Assembly (NCBI RefSeq): GCF_018861315.1
Contig: NZ_JAHLDL010000012.1
Location: 1 to 64,000, forward strand
Direction: 5' to 3'
Length of the DNA: 64,000 nt
DNA from: Clostridium bowmanii
GTDB taxonomy: Bacteria; Bacillota; Clostridia; Clostridiales; Clostridiaceae
A model generated the notes under the pieces. That model was not told the DNA's origin, did no database searches, and was given only the letters and a program-made list of their open reading frames with translations. Made by a program: the position numbers and the translations under genes. Positions 52,629-62,740 of the stretch are shown one piece after another (the stretch's first letter is position 1; the number at the start of each line of letters is the position of its first letter).

Positions 52629-53795
52629 TTGTTTAGAGAGCCTATAACTTTAATTTTAGTATTCTTTTTTATATATCCAATAATTAAAGGGTTTATATTT
52701 AAATTTTCATCTGAAAATTTGAAGGGAACTGTTCAAGGAATGTCTCAAAGTATCTCTTTTTTGAGCTCATTATTTATAGGAATATATTACACTAAAAAAA
52801 TTTTCATTCAACATAATGAAGGTACCTTCGAAAAAATATATAACTCTATACCACTAAAAGCTATAGAGTTTGTTAATGATAAACCATTAGTGATTTATGT
52901 GTTATTGATGCCACTGGTTGTATTAATAATTTATACAATTATAAATCTTGTAGTCGACCTTATTAGCCGAGTTACTATTTATCCTTTGTTTGATAGCATT
53001 GAGGATAGATTAAAGAATAAAAACGGTCATTTTAAAAGAATTGTAGGGGCAATATTTCAAATTCCAAAGGCAATATGTTATGTAATTGTTATTACTTTCA
53101 TGTTGAATTTTTTATCACTCCTTAAGATAACTGATACATACAACAAGTATTTGGAAGAATCACAAGTATATAATTATATATCTAAACAAGTGGTTATACC
53201 ACTTACTAACTCAAAACTAGCAAAAAGACTTCCCAATATAGTTAATAATTCCTTTAAGATTGTAGTAAAGGAAGCTAATACTCAGGAGCCTAATGCAGCA
53301 AATAAGCAAAGAGTTATTACTTACTATAATGGTATTACATTAGAGGAAGCAATTAAATCCAATGATGAAATCAATCTATTCGCAAACAACCAGGTAAAAG
53401 GAAAAAGTGGAACGAGAGAAAAAGCAAGGGCTATTTATAATTGGGTAGGCAGTGAAATAGTTTATGATGATGAAAAAGCAAATAGAGTATTAAATAATGA
53501 TTTAAAAGTGAAATCTGGAGCTATCCCAACCTATGAATCTAAAAGTGGAATATGCTTTGATTATGCAAGTCTTTTTGTAGCTATGTGTAGGGCTAATAAT
53601 ATAAAGGTTAGAATTATTACTGGCCAAGGATTTAATGGGAATAATTGGGTTAGTCATGCTTGGAATCAAGTTTATGTAGATGGCGAAAATAAATGGATTA
53701 ATGTAGATCCGACATTTTTAATTGGTGGGAACTATTTTGATAGTAAAAGATTTGTTATTGATCATAAGGAAGACAGTATAGCTGGCGAATGGTAA
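52629..53795 (+). CDS. membrane-anchored transglutaminase-like domain protein
   Basis: About 389 residues. Four hydrophobic segments fill the first 180 residues. The second half has a transglutaminase/cysteine-protease fold with the triad visible: SGICFDYASLF (Cys near 309), VSHAWNQVYV (His) and WINVDPTF (Asp). Role unknown; such proteins often sit at the cell surface or process peptides. GTG at 52620 is adjacent to AGAGG, so the TTG at 52629 is the better start. Confidence 0.85.
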   Translation: MFREPITLILVFFFIYPIIKGFIFKFSSENLKGTVQGMSQSISFLSSLFIGIYYTKKIFIQHNEGTFEKIYNSIPLKAIEFVNDKPLVIYVLLMPLVVLIIYTIINLVVDLISRVTIYPLFDSIEDRLKNKNGHFKRIVGAIFQIPKAICYVIVITFMLNFLSLLKITDTYNKYLEESQVYNYISKQVVIPLTNSKLAKRLPNIVNNSFKIVVKEANTQEPNAANKQRVITYYNGITLEEAIKSNDEINLFANNQVKGKSGTREKARAIYNWVGSEIVYDDEKANRVLNNDLKVKSGAIPTYESKSGICFDYASLFVAMCRANNIKVRIITGQGFNGNNWVSHAWNQVYVDGENKWINVDPTFLIGGNYFDSKRFVIDHKEDSIAGEW

Positions 53796-53829
53796 AAAAT
53801 AACTCCCTAATTTTTTAGGGAGTTATTTT
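53796..53829. terminator. bidirectional terminator at convergent gene ends
   Basis: AAAATAACTCCCTAA (53796-53810) pairs perfectly with TTAGGGAGTTATTTT (53815-53829). The stop codon of the minus-strand TPR gene lies in the right arm. Confidence 0.9.
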
Positions 53830-54171
53830 ATAGCTTTTTAATAATAAATTAATAGCTCTTTCACAATCTTCATCTTCATTATTTAGTGACCAAGCAGTGT
53901 TGAAGTAATATAATGCTTTTGGCTTGTTAAGGCACATAGCATAGCAATAAGCTAAATTAAAAAAGTATTTGCTTTCCCGTCTTATGGCTATAGCATCATG
54001 AAATATAGGTATTGCTTTTTCGTATTCCTTTAAGTGAATAAAGCATACTGCAGTATTATAAAGTGACCCAGCCTCATTATCTTTCATTTCTGCAGCTTTT
54101 TTATATAGTGCAATTGCTCTATTATAATCCTTAGTATTGTATATGTCGTTAGCTTTTTGAAAGTAGTCCAT
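53815..54171 (-). CDS. small tetratricopeptide repeat protein
   Basis: 118 residues made of three TPR units: NDIYNTKDYNRAIALYKKAA, YNTAVCFIHLKEYEKAIPIF and FNLAYCYAMCLNKPKALYYF. No other domain. Likely a protein-interaction adaptor. GGAGG precedes the ATG. Confidence 0.88.
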   Translation of the reverse strand: MDYFQKANDIYNTKDYNRAIALYKKAAEMKDNEAGSLYNTAVCFIHLKEYEKAIPIFHDAIAIRRESKYFFNLAYCYAMCLNKPKALYYFNTAWSLNNEDEDCERAINLLLKSYKITP

Positions 54172-54301
54172 TATTTTCCTCCTTACAGTTCTCCGAAGAG
54201 TAAAAAAATTGGTTCCTAAATAATGATATTACTATTTAGTATTTAATATTACATATAAATACTACCCAAGGATTATAAATATATTCACTTAATCTAAAAA
54301 A

Positions 54302-55102
54302 TTAACTATTTTTATTTACTATTTTTCTTTCTAAAAATGCAACTATTTCATACATTAGGTAAGCTAAAATCGAAAGTATTACTATACTCATCATTACCAT
54401 ATCTAGCTGAGAGATTTGTCCGCCGAAAATTATCAAAAATCCTAAACCGTTCTTGGCTACTAGGAATTCTCCCATTATAACCCCTACCCAGGACAGCCCT
54501 ACATTGATTTTCAATGCTGAAATAAGATTTGGGATAGATGCAGGAATAATTAGGTTAATTAGTATTTGTAATTTAGAAGCTCCGAAGGTTTTTAAAAGCT
54601 TAATTTTATCCTCATCAACTTCTCTAAAGCCACTTAGTATGCTTATTATAGTTACAACTATTGATATTAAAAGAGCAATTACTATTATCGCCTTTATCCC
54701 GTTACCTACCCAAAATATAATAATAGGTGCAAGAGCCACTTTAGGTAGTGCGTTTAAAACTATTAAGTACGGATCTAGCACTTTTGAAATAAAATCTGAC
54801 CACCATAATAGAATTGCAATGAGTGCACCTAAGATTGTTCCTAATACAAAACCTACTATAGTCTCAAAACAGGTTATGAATATATGAGACAGTAATGTGC
54901 CCTCTGCATATAGTTGTATAAACGACTTATACATTCTTGATGGGGTGCTTGTTAAAAAAGGATCAATCCAGGAAAGTCTGCCAGCTATTTCCCACAAACT
55001 AAAAAAAACAATTAGTATTACGAGTCTTGTAAAAATAACACAGTATTTCTTTGTTTTTACATTTTTTATATAATTTTTGTGCTCATCGCTTTGAATCTGC
55101 AT
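54302..55102 (-). CDS. ABC transporter permease (NitT/Tau/Ssu type)
   Basis: 266 residues with about six helices and the EAA-type loop ending LLKTFGASKLQILINLIIP (about 165-183). The N-terminal FFSLWEIAGRLSWIDPFLTS and central NALPKVALAPIIIFWVG segments are typical of sulfonate, taurine, bicarbonate or thiamine-precursor importers. Its start overlaps the ATPase gene by 20 nt. Substrate not identifiable. Confidence 0.92.
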   Translation of the reverse strand: MQIQSDEHKNYIKNVKTKKYCVIFTRLVILIVFFSLWEIAGRLSWIDPFLTSTPSRMYKSFIQLYAEGTLLSHIFITCFETIVGFVLGTILGALIAILLWWSDFISKVLDPYLIVLNALPKVALAPIIIFWVGNGIKAIIVIALLISIVVTIISILSGFREVDEDKIKLLKTFGASKLQILINLIIPASIPNLISALKINVGLSWVGVIMGEFLVAKNGLGFLIIFGGQISQLDMVMMSIVILSILAYLMYEIVAFLERKIVNKNS

Positions 55103-55859
55103 TACTATTCAACTCCTTCCAAATTTCATTGAAATAAACTCTAAAATTTGGAGCTTCTCTACGCTTAAGTGGGCATGAAAAAGCTTTTTCAAAATTAAGG
55201 GCCATATTTTTAATAACTATAGCAGGTCTACTTGAAAGAATAATAATTTCATCTGACATAGAAATAGCTTCTGAAATATCATGAGTTACCATTATAGTAG
55301 TCTTTTTTTCCTTTTTTATAATTTCATAAACTTCGTCACTAATGTTTAATCTAGTTTGATAGTCTAGTGCGGAAAAAGGCTCATCTAAAAGAAGTACTTC
55401 AGGGTTTAGTGCTAAAGTCCTAATTAGAGCAACTCTTTGGCGCATTCCACCGGACAATTCCCTGGGATGATGATTTCGAAATTCCCAGAGATTGTAGCTT
55501 ATTAAAAGATTTTTTACCATATCTATATTTTTATCAGTAATACAGTGGTTAATTTTAAGGCCTAAAAGTACATTGTCCCATATATTTAACCAATCAAATA
55601 ATTGATCCTTTTGAAACATATATCCAATTTTTGAAAAGCTTGAGTTATCATTATTGCCATTGATCACTATTTTTCCATGTGATGGGGAGGTTAAACCTGC
55701 TACTATATTTAACAGGGTGGATTTACCACACCCAGAAGGACCTACAATAGTTAAAAAATGACTTTCTTGAACATTAAATGAGATATCATTTAATGCGGGA
55801 GTTTCTGCAGCTTGAGAGTGGTAATTCATGGATACATTATTAATCTCTACTTTAATCAC
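55083..55859 (-). CDS. ABC transporter ATP-binding protein (NitT/Tau/Ssu type)
   Basis: 258 residues: Walker A GPSGCGKST (about 39-47), signature LSGGMRQRVAL (about 138), Walker B VLLLDEPFSALD and switch TIMVTHDISEA. It forms the importer with the permease downstream. The matching binding protein is probably that at 61505, on the other side of the giant activase gene. Confidence 0.93.
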   Translation of the reverse strand: MIKVEINNVSMNYHSQAAETPALNDISFNVQESHFLTIVGPSGCGKSTLLNIVAGLTSPSHGKIVINGNNDNSSFSKIGYMFQKDQLFDWLNIWDNVLLGLKINHCITDKNIDMVKNLLISYNLWEFRNHHPRELSGGMRQRVALIRTLALNPEVLLLDEPFSALDYQTRLNISDEVYEIIKKEKKTTIMVTHDISEAISMSDEIIILSSRPAIVIKNMALNFEKAFSCPLKRREAPNFRVYFNEIWKELNSNADSKR

Positions 55860-55974
55860 TTTATCATCTCCTTAGAGTTATACTTTAGTATATGACTTTA
55901 AATAATGTATTGTTAACGACATTTTAATGGGTTATAATGTTTTATAATTATATGTTAATTTTCTGTAAAAGTAG

Positions 55975-56003
55975 TTGATATTTACATAAAAATTGAATAA
56001 TAT
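55975..56003 (+). promoter_or_regulatory. candidate promoter of the activase gene
   Basis: TTGATA (55975-55980), 17 nt spacer, TAATAT (55998-56003), about 220 nt before the gene. TTTTCTGTAAAA just upstream resembles the ATTTTCTGAAAA stretch in the symporter promoters. The rest of 55860-56225 shows no gene. Confidence 0.45.
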
Positions 56004-56225
56004 GTAATTAATAGAAATTATAATATGGGGGTTGTTAGTGCAGAGAATAAATTTGGTTTTTAAAGAATAGATATAACTATATAGGAATAATTAGTCTATT
56101 CACTCAAATATTAAATAATTTGAAAAAATATGAAGATTGAATTCAACTGCATAAACAGATATAATTAAATATTAGGTTTAAAAAATAAGAATAAATCCAA
56201 ACTTGCGGGGAAAGAGAAGATAATT

Positions 56226-59200
56226 ATGAAAAAAATATTACATGTTGGGTTAGATGTAGGATCGACTACTGTTAAGATAGTAGTACTAAATCAGCAAGAA
56301 AAAATAATATATAGTAAATATCAGAGGCATTTTTCTGATATAAAAAGTACAATAGCTGAGCTTTTAACTGAGGCTTATAGTAATTTCAAAGAATGCAATA
56401 TTACTATAATGGTAACGGGTTCTGGTGGACTAGCTCTATCTAAATGGCTCAATATTGAATTTATTCAAGAAGTAGTAGCTAGCACTTATGCTATAGAAAA
56501 TATTATTCCAAGAACTGATGTAGCAATAGAGCTAGGTGGAGAAGATGCAAAAATCATATATTTTGATGGAGGAATAGATCAAAGAATGAATGGTACTTGT
56601 GCTGGAGGTACTGGTGCATTTATCGATCAGATGGCATCACTTCTTCAAACAGATGCCACAGGGCTTAATGAACTTGCAAAGGCTCATAAAACTATATATC
56701 CAATTGCAGCTAGATGTGGAGTATTTGCAAAAACAGACATTCAACCCTTATTAAATGAAGGTGCAGCAAAAGAAGATATAGCTGTATCAGTTTTTCAGGC
56801 AGTAGTTAATCAAACTATTAGTGGACTTGCTTGTGGCAAACCAATTAAGGGGAATGTTGCATTTTTAGGTGGACCGTTATTTTTCTTGTCTGAACTACGA
56901 CAAAGGTTCATTTCAACATTGAAATTAACAGGGGATGAAATTATTTTTCCGGAGAATTCTCAGCTGTTTGTTGCGCTAGGTGCAGCTATGGCATCAAAGG
57001 ATAAACACATTATTACCTTTGAAGAATTAAACAAGCAACTTCCAAAGTTAAAGCAAGTATCTAATCAGGAAGTCCAAAGACTTAGGCCCTTATTTTTAGA
57101 TGAAGAGGAGCTACAAGTTTTTAACAAGAGGCAGAGTCAATATAAGGTAGCAAGAAGAGAATTAAAAGATTACAAGGGAAATTGTTTCTTGGGTATAGAT
57201 GCTGGGTCTACTACTACTAAGGCTACACTTATAGATGAGGATGGAGCGCTTTTATATTCTTATTATGGAAGTAATGAAGGTAATCCACTAACTATGGTTA
57301 GAAAAATATTAAAGAATATATACACTGTTTTACCAGTTGGTACGATTATTAAAAATTCAGCAGTAACAGGTTATGGTGAAGGATTAATAATGGCAGCTTT
57401 AAAAGTAGACATTGGAGAAATTGAAACTATAGCCCATTACAAGGCAGCAGAATTCTTTCTACCAGGAGCAGATTTTATATTAGATATTGGTGGACAAGAT
57501 ATGAAATGTTTAAAAATAAAAGATGGTGTCATAGATAGTATAATGCTAAATGAAGCGTGTTCCTCTGGGTGTGGGTCTTTTATAGAAACTTTTGCTAATT
57601 CTTTAAATATGGAAGTAGAGGATTTTGCAGATGTAGCTCTTAGTTCTAAAAGCCCAGTAGACCTTGGTTCAAGATGTACTGTATTTATGAATTCAAGAGT
57701 TAAGCAAGTTCAAAAGGAAGGTGCATCAGTAGGGGACATATCAGCAGGACTTTCTTATTCTGTAATTAAAAATGCACTGCTAAAGGTTATTAAAATAAGA
57801 GATCCCAAAGACATGGGCAAAAAGATAATTGTTCAAGGCGGAACCTTTTATAATGATGCAGTACTTAGGGCTTTTGAACTTATTTCTGGTAGAGAAGCAG
57901 TTAGACCAGACATTGCAGGTTTAATGGGCGCTTTTGGCGCAGCGCTTATCGCAAAAGAAAGAAATGAAGAGTGCAAAGTTTCTACATTATTAACACTAGA
58001 GCAACTGGATAGTTTTGTTGTAGAAACTTCCATGGGCAGATGCAAGCAATGCGCTAATCAATGCGTTCTTACTATTAATAAATTTGATAATGAAAGAAAA
58101 TTTATATCTGGCAACCGTTGTGAAAAAGCACTAGGACTTAGCCATAAAAAAGAAGAAATACCAAATGTTTATGACTACAAATATAAAAGAATATTTAACT
58201 ATATTCCACTAAAGAAGGAAGATGCAATTAGAGGGGTAATAGGTATTCCAAGAGTGCTTAACATATATGAGAATTATCCATTTTGGTTTACATTCTTTAC
58301 TACTTTAGGTTTTAGGGTAGAATTGTCCCAAAGATCGTCTAAACAGATATATGAAATGGGAATAGATACAATACCCTCAGAATCTGCTTGTTACCCAGCT
58401 AAAATAGCACATGGGCATATAATGAGTCTTATTAATAAGGGAATAGACACTATATTTTATCCTTGTATTCCCTATGAAAAAAAAGAGCAAGCGGGAGCAG
58501 ACGATCATTATAACTGTCCTATAGTAACTTCTTATCCTGAGGTAATTAAAAATAATATGGATATTTTGAAAGAAAGAAATATTGTTTTTCTAAGTCCGTT
58601 TATATCTTTAGACAATAATAAAAAATTGATTGTGAGATTAGCTTATGAGTTTGCTAGTTTTGGTATTGATAAAAGCGAAATAACCTCAGCAGTTAAAAAA
58701 GCATGGGATGAAACTGATAAGGTAAAATTAGATATTCAAAATAAAGGTGAAGAAGTAATAGAATATATTAGGCGCACTGGGAAAAAGGGAATAGTTTTAG
58801 CTGGGAGACCTTATCATATTGACCCAGAAATTAATCATGGCATACCAAGTGTTATAACGGATTTTGATATGCCTGTACTAACAGAGGATTCCGTAGCTCA
58901 TTTAGGTGTTGTTGAAAGACCGCTAAGAGTGGTAGATCAATGGGTTTATCATTCTAGATTATATGCAGCAGCTAGTTTTGTAGCAAAACAGCCCAATATT
59001 GAGCTTATTCAGCTGAATTCTTTTGGGTGTGGACTTGATGCAGTTACTTCAGACCAAGTTCAGGAGATTTTAAGTAATAATGGAAAGATATATACAACAC
59101 TAAAAATAGATGAAGGAAATAATTTGGGGGCAGCGAGAATTAGAATTAGGTCTTTAAAGGCTGCACTTAATGAAAGAGATAAAAATGGAACTTTACCCAA

Positions 59201-60506
59201 AAAAACTGAGGAGATCCATAGTAGGATTATTTTCACAAAAGAGATGAGGAAGAAACACACCATTTTATCTCCACAAATGTCTCCAATACATTTTCAATTT
59301 ATACAGGAAGCTTTTAACTGCTCAGGGTACAATTTAGAGATTTTACCTTCAGTGGATACTCAGGCTGTAGAAGAAGGCTTAAAATATGTAAACAATGATG
59401 CTTGTTACCCAACAATAATTGTGGTAGGACAAATAATTGCTGCGCTAAAATCAGGTAAATATGATATAGATAATATCTCTGTTATAATTTCTCAAACGGG
59501 TGGTGGTTGTAGAGCTACAAATTATATTGGATTTCTTAGGAAGGCCCTTAAGGAAGCTGGATTTCCAAATGTTCCAGTTGTATCCTTAAATGCTGCTGGC
59601 CTTGAGTCAAATCCAGGGTTTAAATTCACACATTCATTGGTTAAGAAATCAATAATGTCTTTGGTGTACGGAGATTTACTTATGAGGGTACTTTATAAGG
59701 TTAGACCATATGAGAGGATACTGGGCTCGGCTAATTTGCTTTATGAAAAGTGGGTAAAAACTTGTAAAGAGTCAGTAATAAAGGGTAGTAGCAAAGAGTT
59801 TAAATATAATGTTTCTGCTATAGTGTCTGATTTTGATAATTTAGAACTTAAAAATGTTTCAAAGCCTCAGATAGGTCTAGTAGGAGAGATTTTAGTTAAG
59901 TTTCACCCTACAGCTAACAATAACATTATAAATGTTATTGAGAGTGAAGGCGGAGAGGCAGTGATGCCTGATTTAATTGATTTTTTCTTATACTGCGCTT
60001 TTGATGCCAACTTTAAATATGAATATTTGGGTAAGAGTAAGAAAGATCAAATATTAAGTAATATAGTAATTCGTTATATAGAAAGTTTTAGAAAACACAT
60101 GAAGTCAGTGCTTAATAATAGTAAAAGATTTCATGCACCAAAAACTGTACGGGAATTAGCAGCGGGTGCATCCCCTATTTTATCATTAGGTAATCAAACT
60201 GGTGAAGGATGGTTTTTGACTGGTGAAATGGTTGAACTTATTGAAAGTGGTACAAAAAATATAGTGTGTATGCAGCCTTTTGCTTGTCTTCCTAATCACG
60301 TTACAGGTAAGGGAATGATTAAAGAATTAAAGAGAAGGTATCCTGGTGCAAATATAACTGCTATAGATTATGACCCAGGTGCTAGTGAAGTCAATCAAAT
60401 TAATAGAATAAAACTTATGATGGCTGTTGCATTGAAAAATCTTAATAGTGAGGTAGAGGTTCAAGATGCACACGCAGAAGTAGCTAGTGATAAAAAAATA
60501 GATTAA
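56226..60506 (+). CDS. giant acyl-CoA dehydratase activase fusion (two BadF/HgdC ATPase domains + DUF2229 + HgdB-like)
   Basis: 1426 residues. Two ASKHA ATPase domains in tandem: [13 protein letters not shown] (about 8-20) and [15 protein letters not shown] (about 325-339). Each has the cysteine segments that hold a bridging [4Fe-4S] cluster in Hgd[11 protein letters not shown] (about 124) with [10 protein letters not shown] (about 164), and [10 protein letters not shown] (about 444) with [14 protein letters not shown]2229 domain follows ([20 protein letters not shown], about 675) and then an HgdB/dehydratase-like part with cysteines ([35 protein letters not shown]). Proteins of this kind are widespread in clostridia. 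They presumably use ATP to push electrons to low potential, but the substrate is unknown and no dehydratase subunit genes are nearby. Confidence 0.92.
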   Translation: MKKILHVGLDVGSTTVKIVVLNQQEKIIYSKYQRHFSDIKSTIAELLTEAYSNFKECNITIMVTGSGGLALSKWLNIEFIQEVVASTYAIENIIPRTDVAIELGGEDAKIIYFDGGIDQRMNGTCAGGTGAFIDQMASLLQTDATGLNELAKAHKTIYPIAARCGVFAKTDIQPLLNEGAAKEDIAVSVFQAVVNQTISGLACGKPIKGNVAFLGGPLFFLSELRQRFISTLKLTGDEIIFPENSQLFVALGAAMASKDKHIITFEELNKQLPKLKQVSNQEVQRLRPLFLDEEELQVFNKRQSQYKVARRELKDYKGNCFLGIDAGSTTTKATLIDEDGALLYSYYGSNEGNPLTMVRKILKNIYTVLPVGTIIKNSAVTGYGEGLIMAALKVDIGEIETIAHYKAAEFFLPGADFILDIGGQDMKCLKIKDGVIDSIMLNEACSSGCGSFIETFANSLNMEVEDFADVALSSKSPVDLGSRCTVFMNSRVKQVQKEGASVGDISAGLSYSVIKNALLKVIKIRDPKDMGKKIIVQGGTFYNDAVLRAFELISGREAVRPDIAGLMGAFGAALIAKERNEECKVSTLLTLEQLDSFVVETSMGRCKQCANQCVLTINKFDNERKFISGNRCEKALGLSHKKEEIPNVYDYKYKRIFNYIPLKKEDAIRGVIGIPRVLNIYENYPFWFTFFTTLGFRVELSQRSSKQIYEMGIDTIPSESACYPAKIAHGHIMSLINKGIDTIFYPCIPYEKKEQAGADDHYNCPIVTSYPEVIKNNMDILKERNIVFLSPFISLDNNKKLIVRLAYEFASFGIDKSEITSAVKKAWDETDKVKLDIQNKGEEVIEYIRRTGKKGIVLAGRPYHIDPEINHGIPSVITDFDMPVLTEDSVAHLGVVERPLRVVDQWVYHSRLYAAASFVAKQPNIELIQLNSFGCGLDAVTSDQVQEILSNNGKIYTTLKIDEGNNLGAARIRIRSLKAALNERDKNGTLPKKTEEIHSRIIFTKEMRKKHTILSPQMSPIHFQFIQEAFNCSGYNLEILPSVDTQAVEEGLKYVNNDACYPTIIVVGQIIAALKSGKYDIDNISVIISQTGGGCRATNYIGFLRKALKEAGFPNVPVVSLNAAGLESNPGFKFTHSLVKKSIMSLVYGDLLMRVLYKVRPYERILGSANLLYEKWVKTCKESVIKGSSKEFKYNVSAIVSDFDNLELKNVSKPQIGLVGEILVKFHPTANNNIINVIESEGGEAVMPDLIDFFLYCAFDANFKYEYLGKSKKDQILSNIVIRYIESFRKHMKSVLNNSKRFHAPKTVRELAAGASPILSLGNQTGEGWFLTGEMVELIESGTKNIVCMQPFACLPNHVTGKGMIKELKRRYPGANITAIDYDPGASEVNQINRIKLMMAVALKNLNSEVEVQDAHAEVASDKKID

Positions 60507-60526
60507 AACAGAAATTACATTGAAAG

Positions 60527-60755
60527 ATTTTTCTTAGATTATGCTTTAACGAAAAGTATAGTGCTGGAATGCTCTCGCTTCGCTAAGTAATTCTAAACTA
60601 ATTTTATTGGAAGATACTAAAAAGTGCAAACTCGCATACGCTCAAACATGCACTTTTCTTAACGCATCTTCCACTAAAATTAGTTAAGAATTACTAAAGC
60701 TTGTTCGAATGCATTCTGCGCAATATATACTTTTGTTAGCATAATCCAAGAAAAA
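60527..60755. repeat. family A foldback element, copy 3 (A3)
   Basis: Terminal AAAAGTATA (60552-60560) and TATACTTTT (60726-60734), with pairing continuing outwards (TTTTTCTTAGATTATGC with GCATAATCCAAGAAAAA). Inside, AACTAATTTTATTGGAAGAT pairs with ATCTTCCACTAAAATTAGTT (one or two mismatches). The apex AAACTCGCATACGCTCAAACA with GTGCA/TGCAC stem is that of copies 1 and 2 (given in two halves it is AAACTCGC and GCTCAAACA). It follows the activase gene. Confidence 0.83.
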
Positions 60756-60788
60756 TACATAGGTTTAACGACATTTCAGCAGGAAAGT

Positions 60789-60810
60789 CTCCCACGTCTA
60801 TAAGTGGGAG
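60789..60810 (+). repeat. short CTCCCAC hairpin
   Basis: CTCCCAC (60789-60795) pairs with GTGGGAG (60804-60810) and is followed by TTACAT. It resembles the hairpin at 6970-6989. Confidence 0.5.
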
Positions 60811-60851
60811 TTACATACCCTAACAAGTAAGAAAACTTTAGGGGGTGATAT

Positions 60852-60900
60852 AAATCTCCTTCTAAAGTCGTTAATATTGCAGCTCCGCAGGAGATGATTT
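60852..60900 (+). repeat. family D hairpin, copy 2
   Basis: ATCTCC (60854-60859) pairs with GGAGAT (60890-60895). The loop has AGTCGTTAATATTGCAG and CCGCAGG, as in copy 1 at 52549. About 30 nt later GTGCAAGTCACTGGGTGG and AAATTTCATACTT match the outer end of family B. Confidence 0.65.
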
Positions 60901-61257
60901 AATGTTTATTGACGTATTAGTGCAAGTCACTGGGTGGAAATTTCATACTTTATTCTAAGTAGCCCTATGGGAATGTATTGGTAGGGTTAAGAGGGAGTTA
61001 TATTTAGAAATTTAAAGCAGACCTCCGGGCATTGTGGGGGAGGGAGAGAACGACATAATAACTGTAAATTGTTATGGTTCCTAGGATGTTTACGGAAGTT
61101 GTCATTGCAGGGGAAATGAATGTAAATGTGTATAAGTAAAATATAATTATGAAGGTTCGGCATTTAGGAGTGTGAAAGATAGTATATAATGAGTCTGTTA
61201 ACGAATTATATACTCCGTACAATAGGGGTTAAGATAAAAAAGTATGAAAATTATCCG
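60901..61257. other. non-coding patchwork region of unknown origin
   Basis: A fragment of the family B end (about 60927-60958), a G-rich stretch (CATTGTGGGGGAGGGAGAG near 61028) and a foldback AGTATATAAT..ATTATATACT (61181-61214). TAGTATATAATGA also occurs at 10280-10292. No frame has a ribosome binding site and recognisable product. It could be an untranslated RNA or a decayed element. Confidence 0.4.
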
Positions 61258-61502
61258 TAGTGAATTGCAATAAGATGCGAATAAACATTGAAATTACATT
61301 TAGTAATTCTTCTTTTGCGAATATAAAATTTTCGTGAGCCTGCCAGGAAGGCGAATGCATAACAATTAATAATTGTTATGTCCCCCAGAGAACTACCCAG
61401 AGGAGAGCGACAGAGAATTTTATATTTGCAAAAGATTAGAACTTTTTAATGAAATTTATCGTTTCGAGCTCATATTGCAAGGCACGCAGGAAAATTTTCA
61501 TA
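61258..61502. repeat. family B foldback repeat, full copy, inverted (B3)
   Basis: Left arm (61258-61335) matches the reverse complement of the right arm of the copy at 17202-17441: TTGCAAT, CATTGAAATTACATTTAG, AATTCTTCTTTTGCGAATAT and GTGAGCCTGCC. The right arm (about 61415-61502) matches the complement of its left arm: GAGAATTTTATATTTGCAAA, TTAGAACTTTTTAATG, GAGCTCATATTGCAAGGCAC. The apex carries an inserted family C palindrome (61359-61381). The right end reaches the stop codon of the binding-protein gene. Confidence 0.78.
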
Positions 61503-61504
61503 CT

Positions 61505-62527
61505 TTATTTTAAATCTTTTACTGCCTTTTCACCAAAGGTATTGTTTACAATTTTATCAAAGGCAGGCCTTTGTGGGATTAAATCTGCTTTGTAAGATTG
61601 AATTATATCCATGAGCTTAGTTAAATCTTCTGATTTTAGTATTGGGTCTTGTGAAAAAGCATTTATATTTCTATAGTTTTTAATGGATCCAATAAGCGCC
61701 GTCTCATCTGCACCAGGGAAGAAAGACTTAATTGAAGTAATTACTTGCTCATCAGAATGACTATTTACCCATTTTTGACCTTTGTAAATGGCTCTTGTCA
61801 TCTTTTCTATTATTACTGGATTTTTTTCTATATAGGATCTTGTTGCGAAAAAGCAGGTATAAGGCATAGTTCCAGCAGATGCACCGATGGAAGCTACAAT
61901 ATGTCCGGAATTATCTTTTTTGAGCATACTAGCAGTGGGTTCAAAAAGTGAAACATAATCACCAGTGCCACCTTTGAAAGCTCCAGCAGTAGCTGTGAAA
62001 GCAAGGTTAGTAATAAGTTTTATATCAGTATTGGGGTTAATTCCATGATTTTTTAAAACATATTCTAGAGCCATTTCGGGTACTCCACCAGGTCTTCCAC
62101 CGATTATAGTTTTTCCCTTTAAGGATTCCCAGTTAAAATTTGTTTCATCATTTCTAGATACTAAAAAAGCCCCATCCTTTTGTGTTAATTGTGCAAAAAT
62201 AACAGGATAGTCTTCCCGTTTCTGATTATAGATGTAAATAATTTGCTCTGGTCCGCAAAAACCTATATCTACAGCCTTGCTTAAAACTTGTTGCATGGTT
62301 TTGTCTGCGCCTTGTCCTGTTGATAAGTCAATTTCAATACCTTCTTCTTTAAAGAAACCTTCTGAAATAGCTGCATACATAGGTGCATAGAAAATAGATC
62401 GAACTACTTCATTTAATTTTATTTTTACTAAACTGTCATTATTGGCTTTTTTACAACCAGAAAATAAAGTGGTTATTAAGACAAGAGATAATGTTAGGGC
62501 AAAAATCGAACTTTTTTTTAATTTCAT
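61505..62527 (-). CDS. ABC transporter substrate-binding lipoprotein (NitT/Tau/Ssu or NMT1/THI5-like)
   Basis: 340 residues. Lipoprotein signal: MKLKKSS, a hydrophobic core, LFSGC. The mature part is an SBP of the NMT1/SsuA type: VRSIFYAPMYAAISEGFFKE, DLSTGQGADKTMQQVLSKA, then the FEPTASML and EKNPVIIEKMTRAIYKGQKW blocks. The frame opens at 62539 but GGAGGTATCT fixes the ATG at 62527. Partner of the permease and ATPase at 54302-55859; substrate unknown. Confidence 0.9.
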   Translation of the reverse strand: MKLKKSSIFALTLSLVLITTLFSGCKKANNDSLVKIKLNEVVRSIFYAPMYAAISEGFFKEEGIEIDLSTGQGADKTMQQVLSKAVDIGFCGPEQIIYIYNQKREDYPVIFAQLTQKDGAFLVSRNDETNFNWESLKGKTIIGGRPGGVPEMALEYVLKNHGINPNTDIKLITNLAFTATAGAFKGGTGDYVSLFEPTASMLKKDNSGHIVASIGASAGTMPYTCFFATRSYIEKNPVIIEKMTRAIYKGQKWVNSHSDEQVITSIKSFFPGADETALIGSIKNYRNINAFSQDPILKSEDLTKLMDIIQSYKADLIPQRPAFDKIVNNTFGEKAVKDLK

Positions 62528-62671
62528 AGATACCTCCATATTATAAAGTTGTTATGTTTATATAATATGAAAGATTATTGAGTTGTGACATTGTAAATTT
62601 AAATTGTAAATTAAAAAATAAAGTATTATAAAATAAAAAATCATATATTGTAAATTTAAAAATCAAATATA

Positions 62672-62699
62672 TTGACAAATAAATAATAAGAGGTATAAT
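62672..62699 (+). promoter_or_regulatory. promoter of the valS T-box leader
   Basis: Perfect TTGACA (62672-62677), 16 nt spacer and perfect TATAAT (62694-62699), about 40 nt before the T-box leader. Confidence 0.8.
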
Positions 62700-62740
62700 T
62701 AAAAATAAATGAAAATTTCATAAATATTAAAAAGCTTAGA

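Noticed and set aside
61004-61222. 72-codon minus-strand frame in the repeat-rich region
   Set aside because: No ribosome binding site, unusual composition, and it overlaps foldback sequences.
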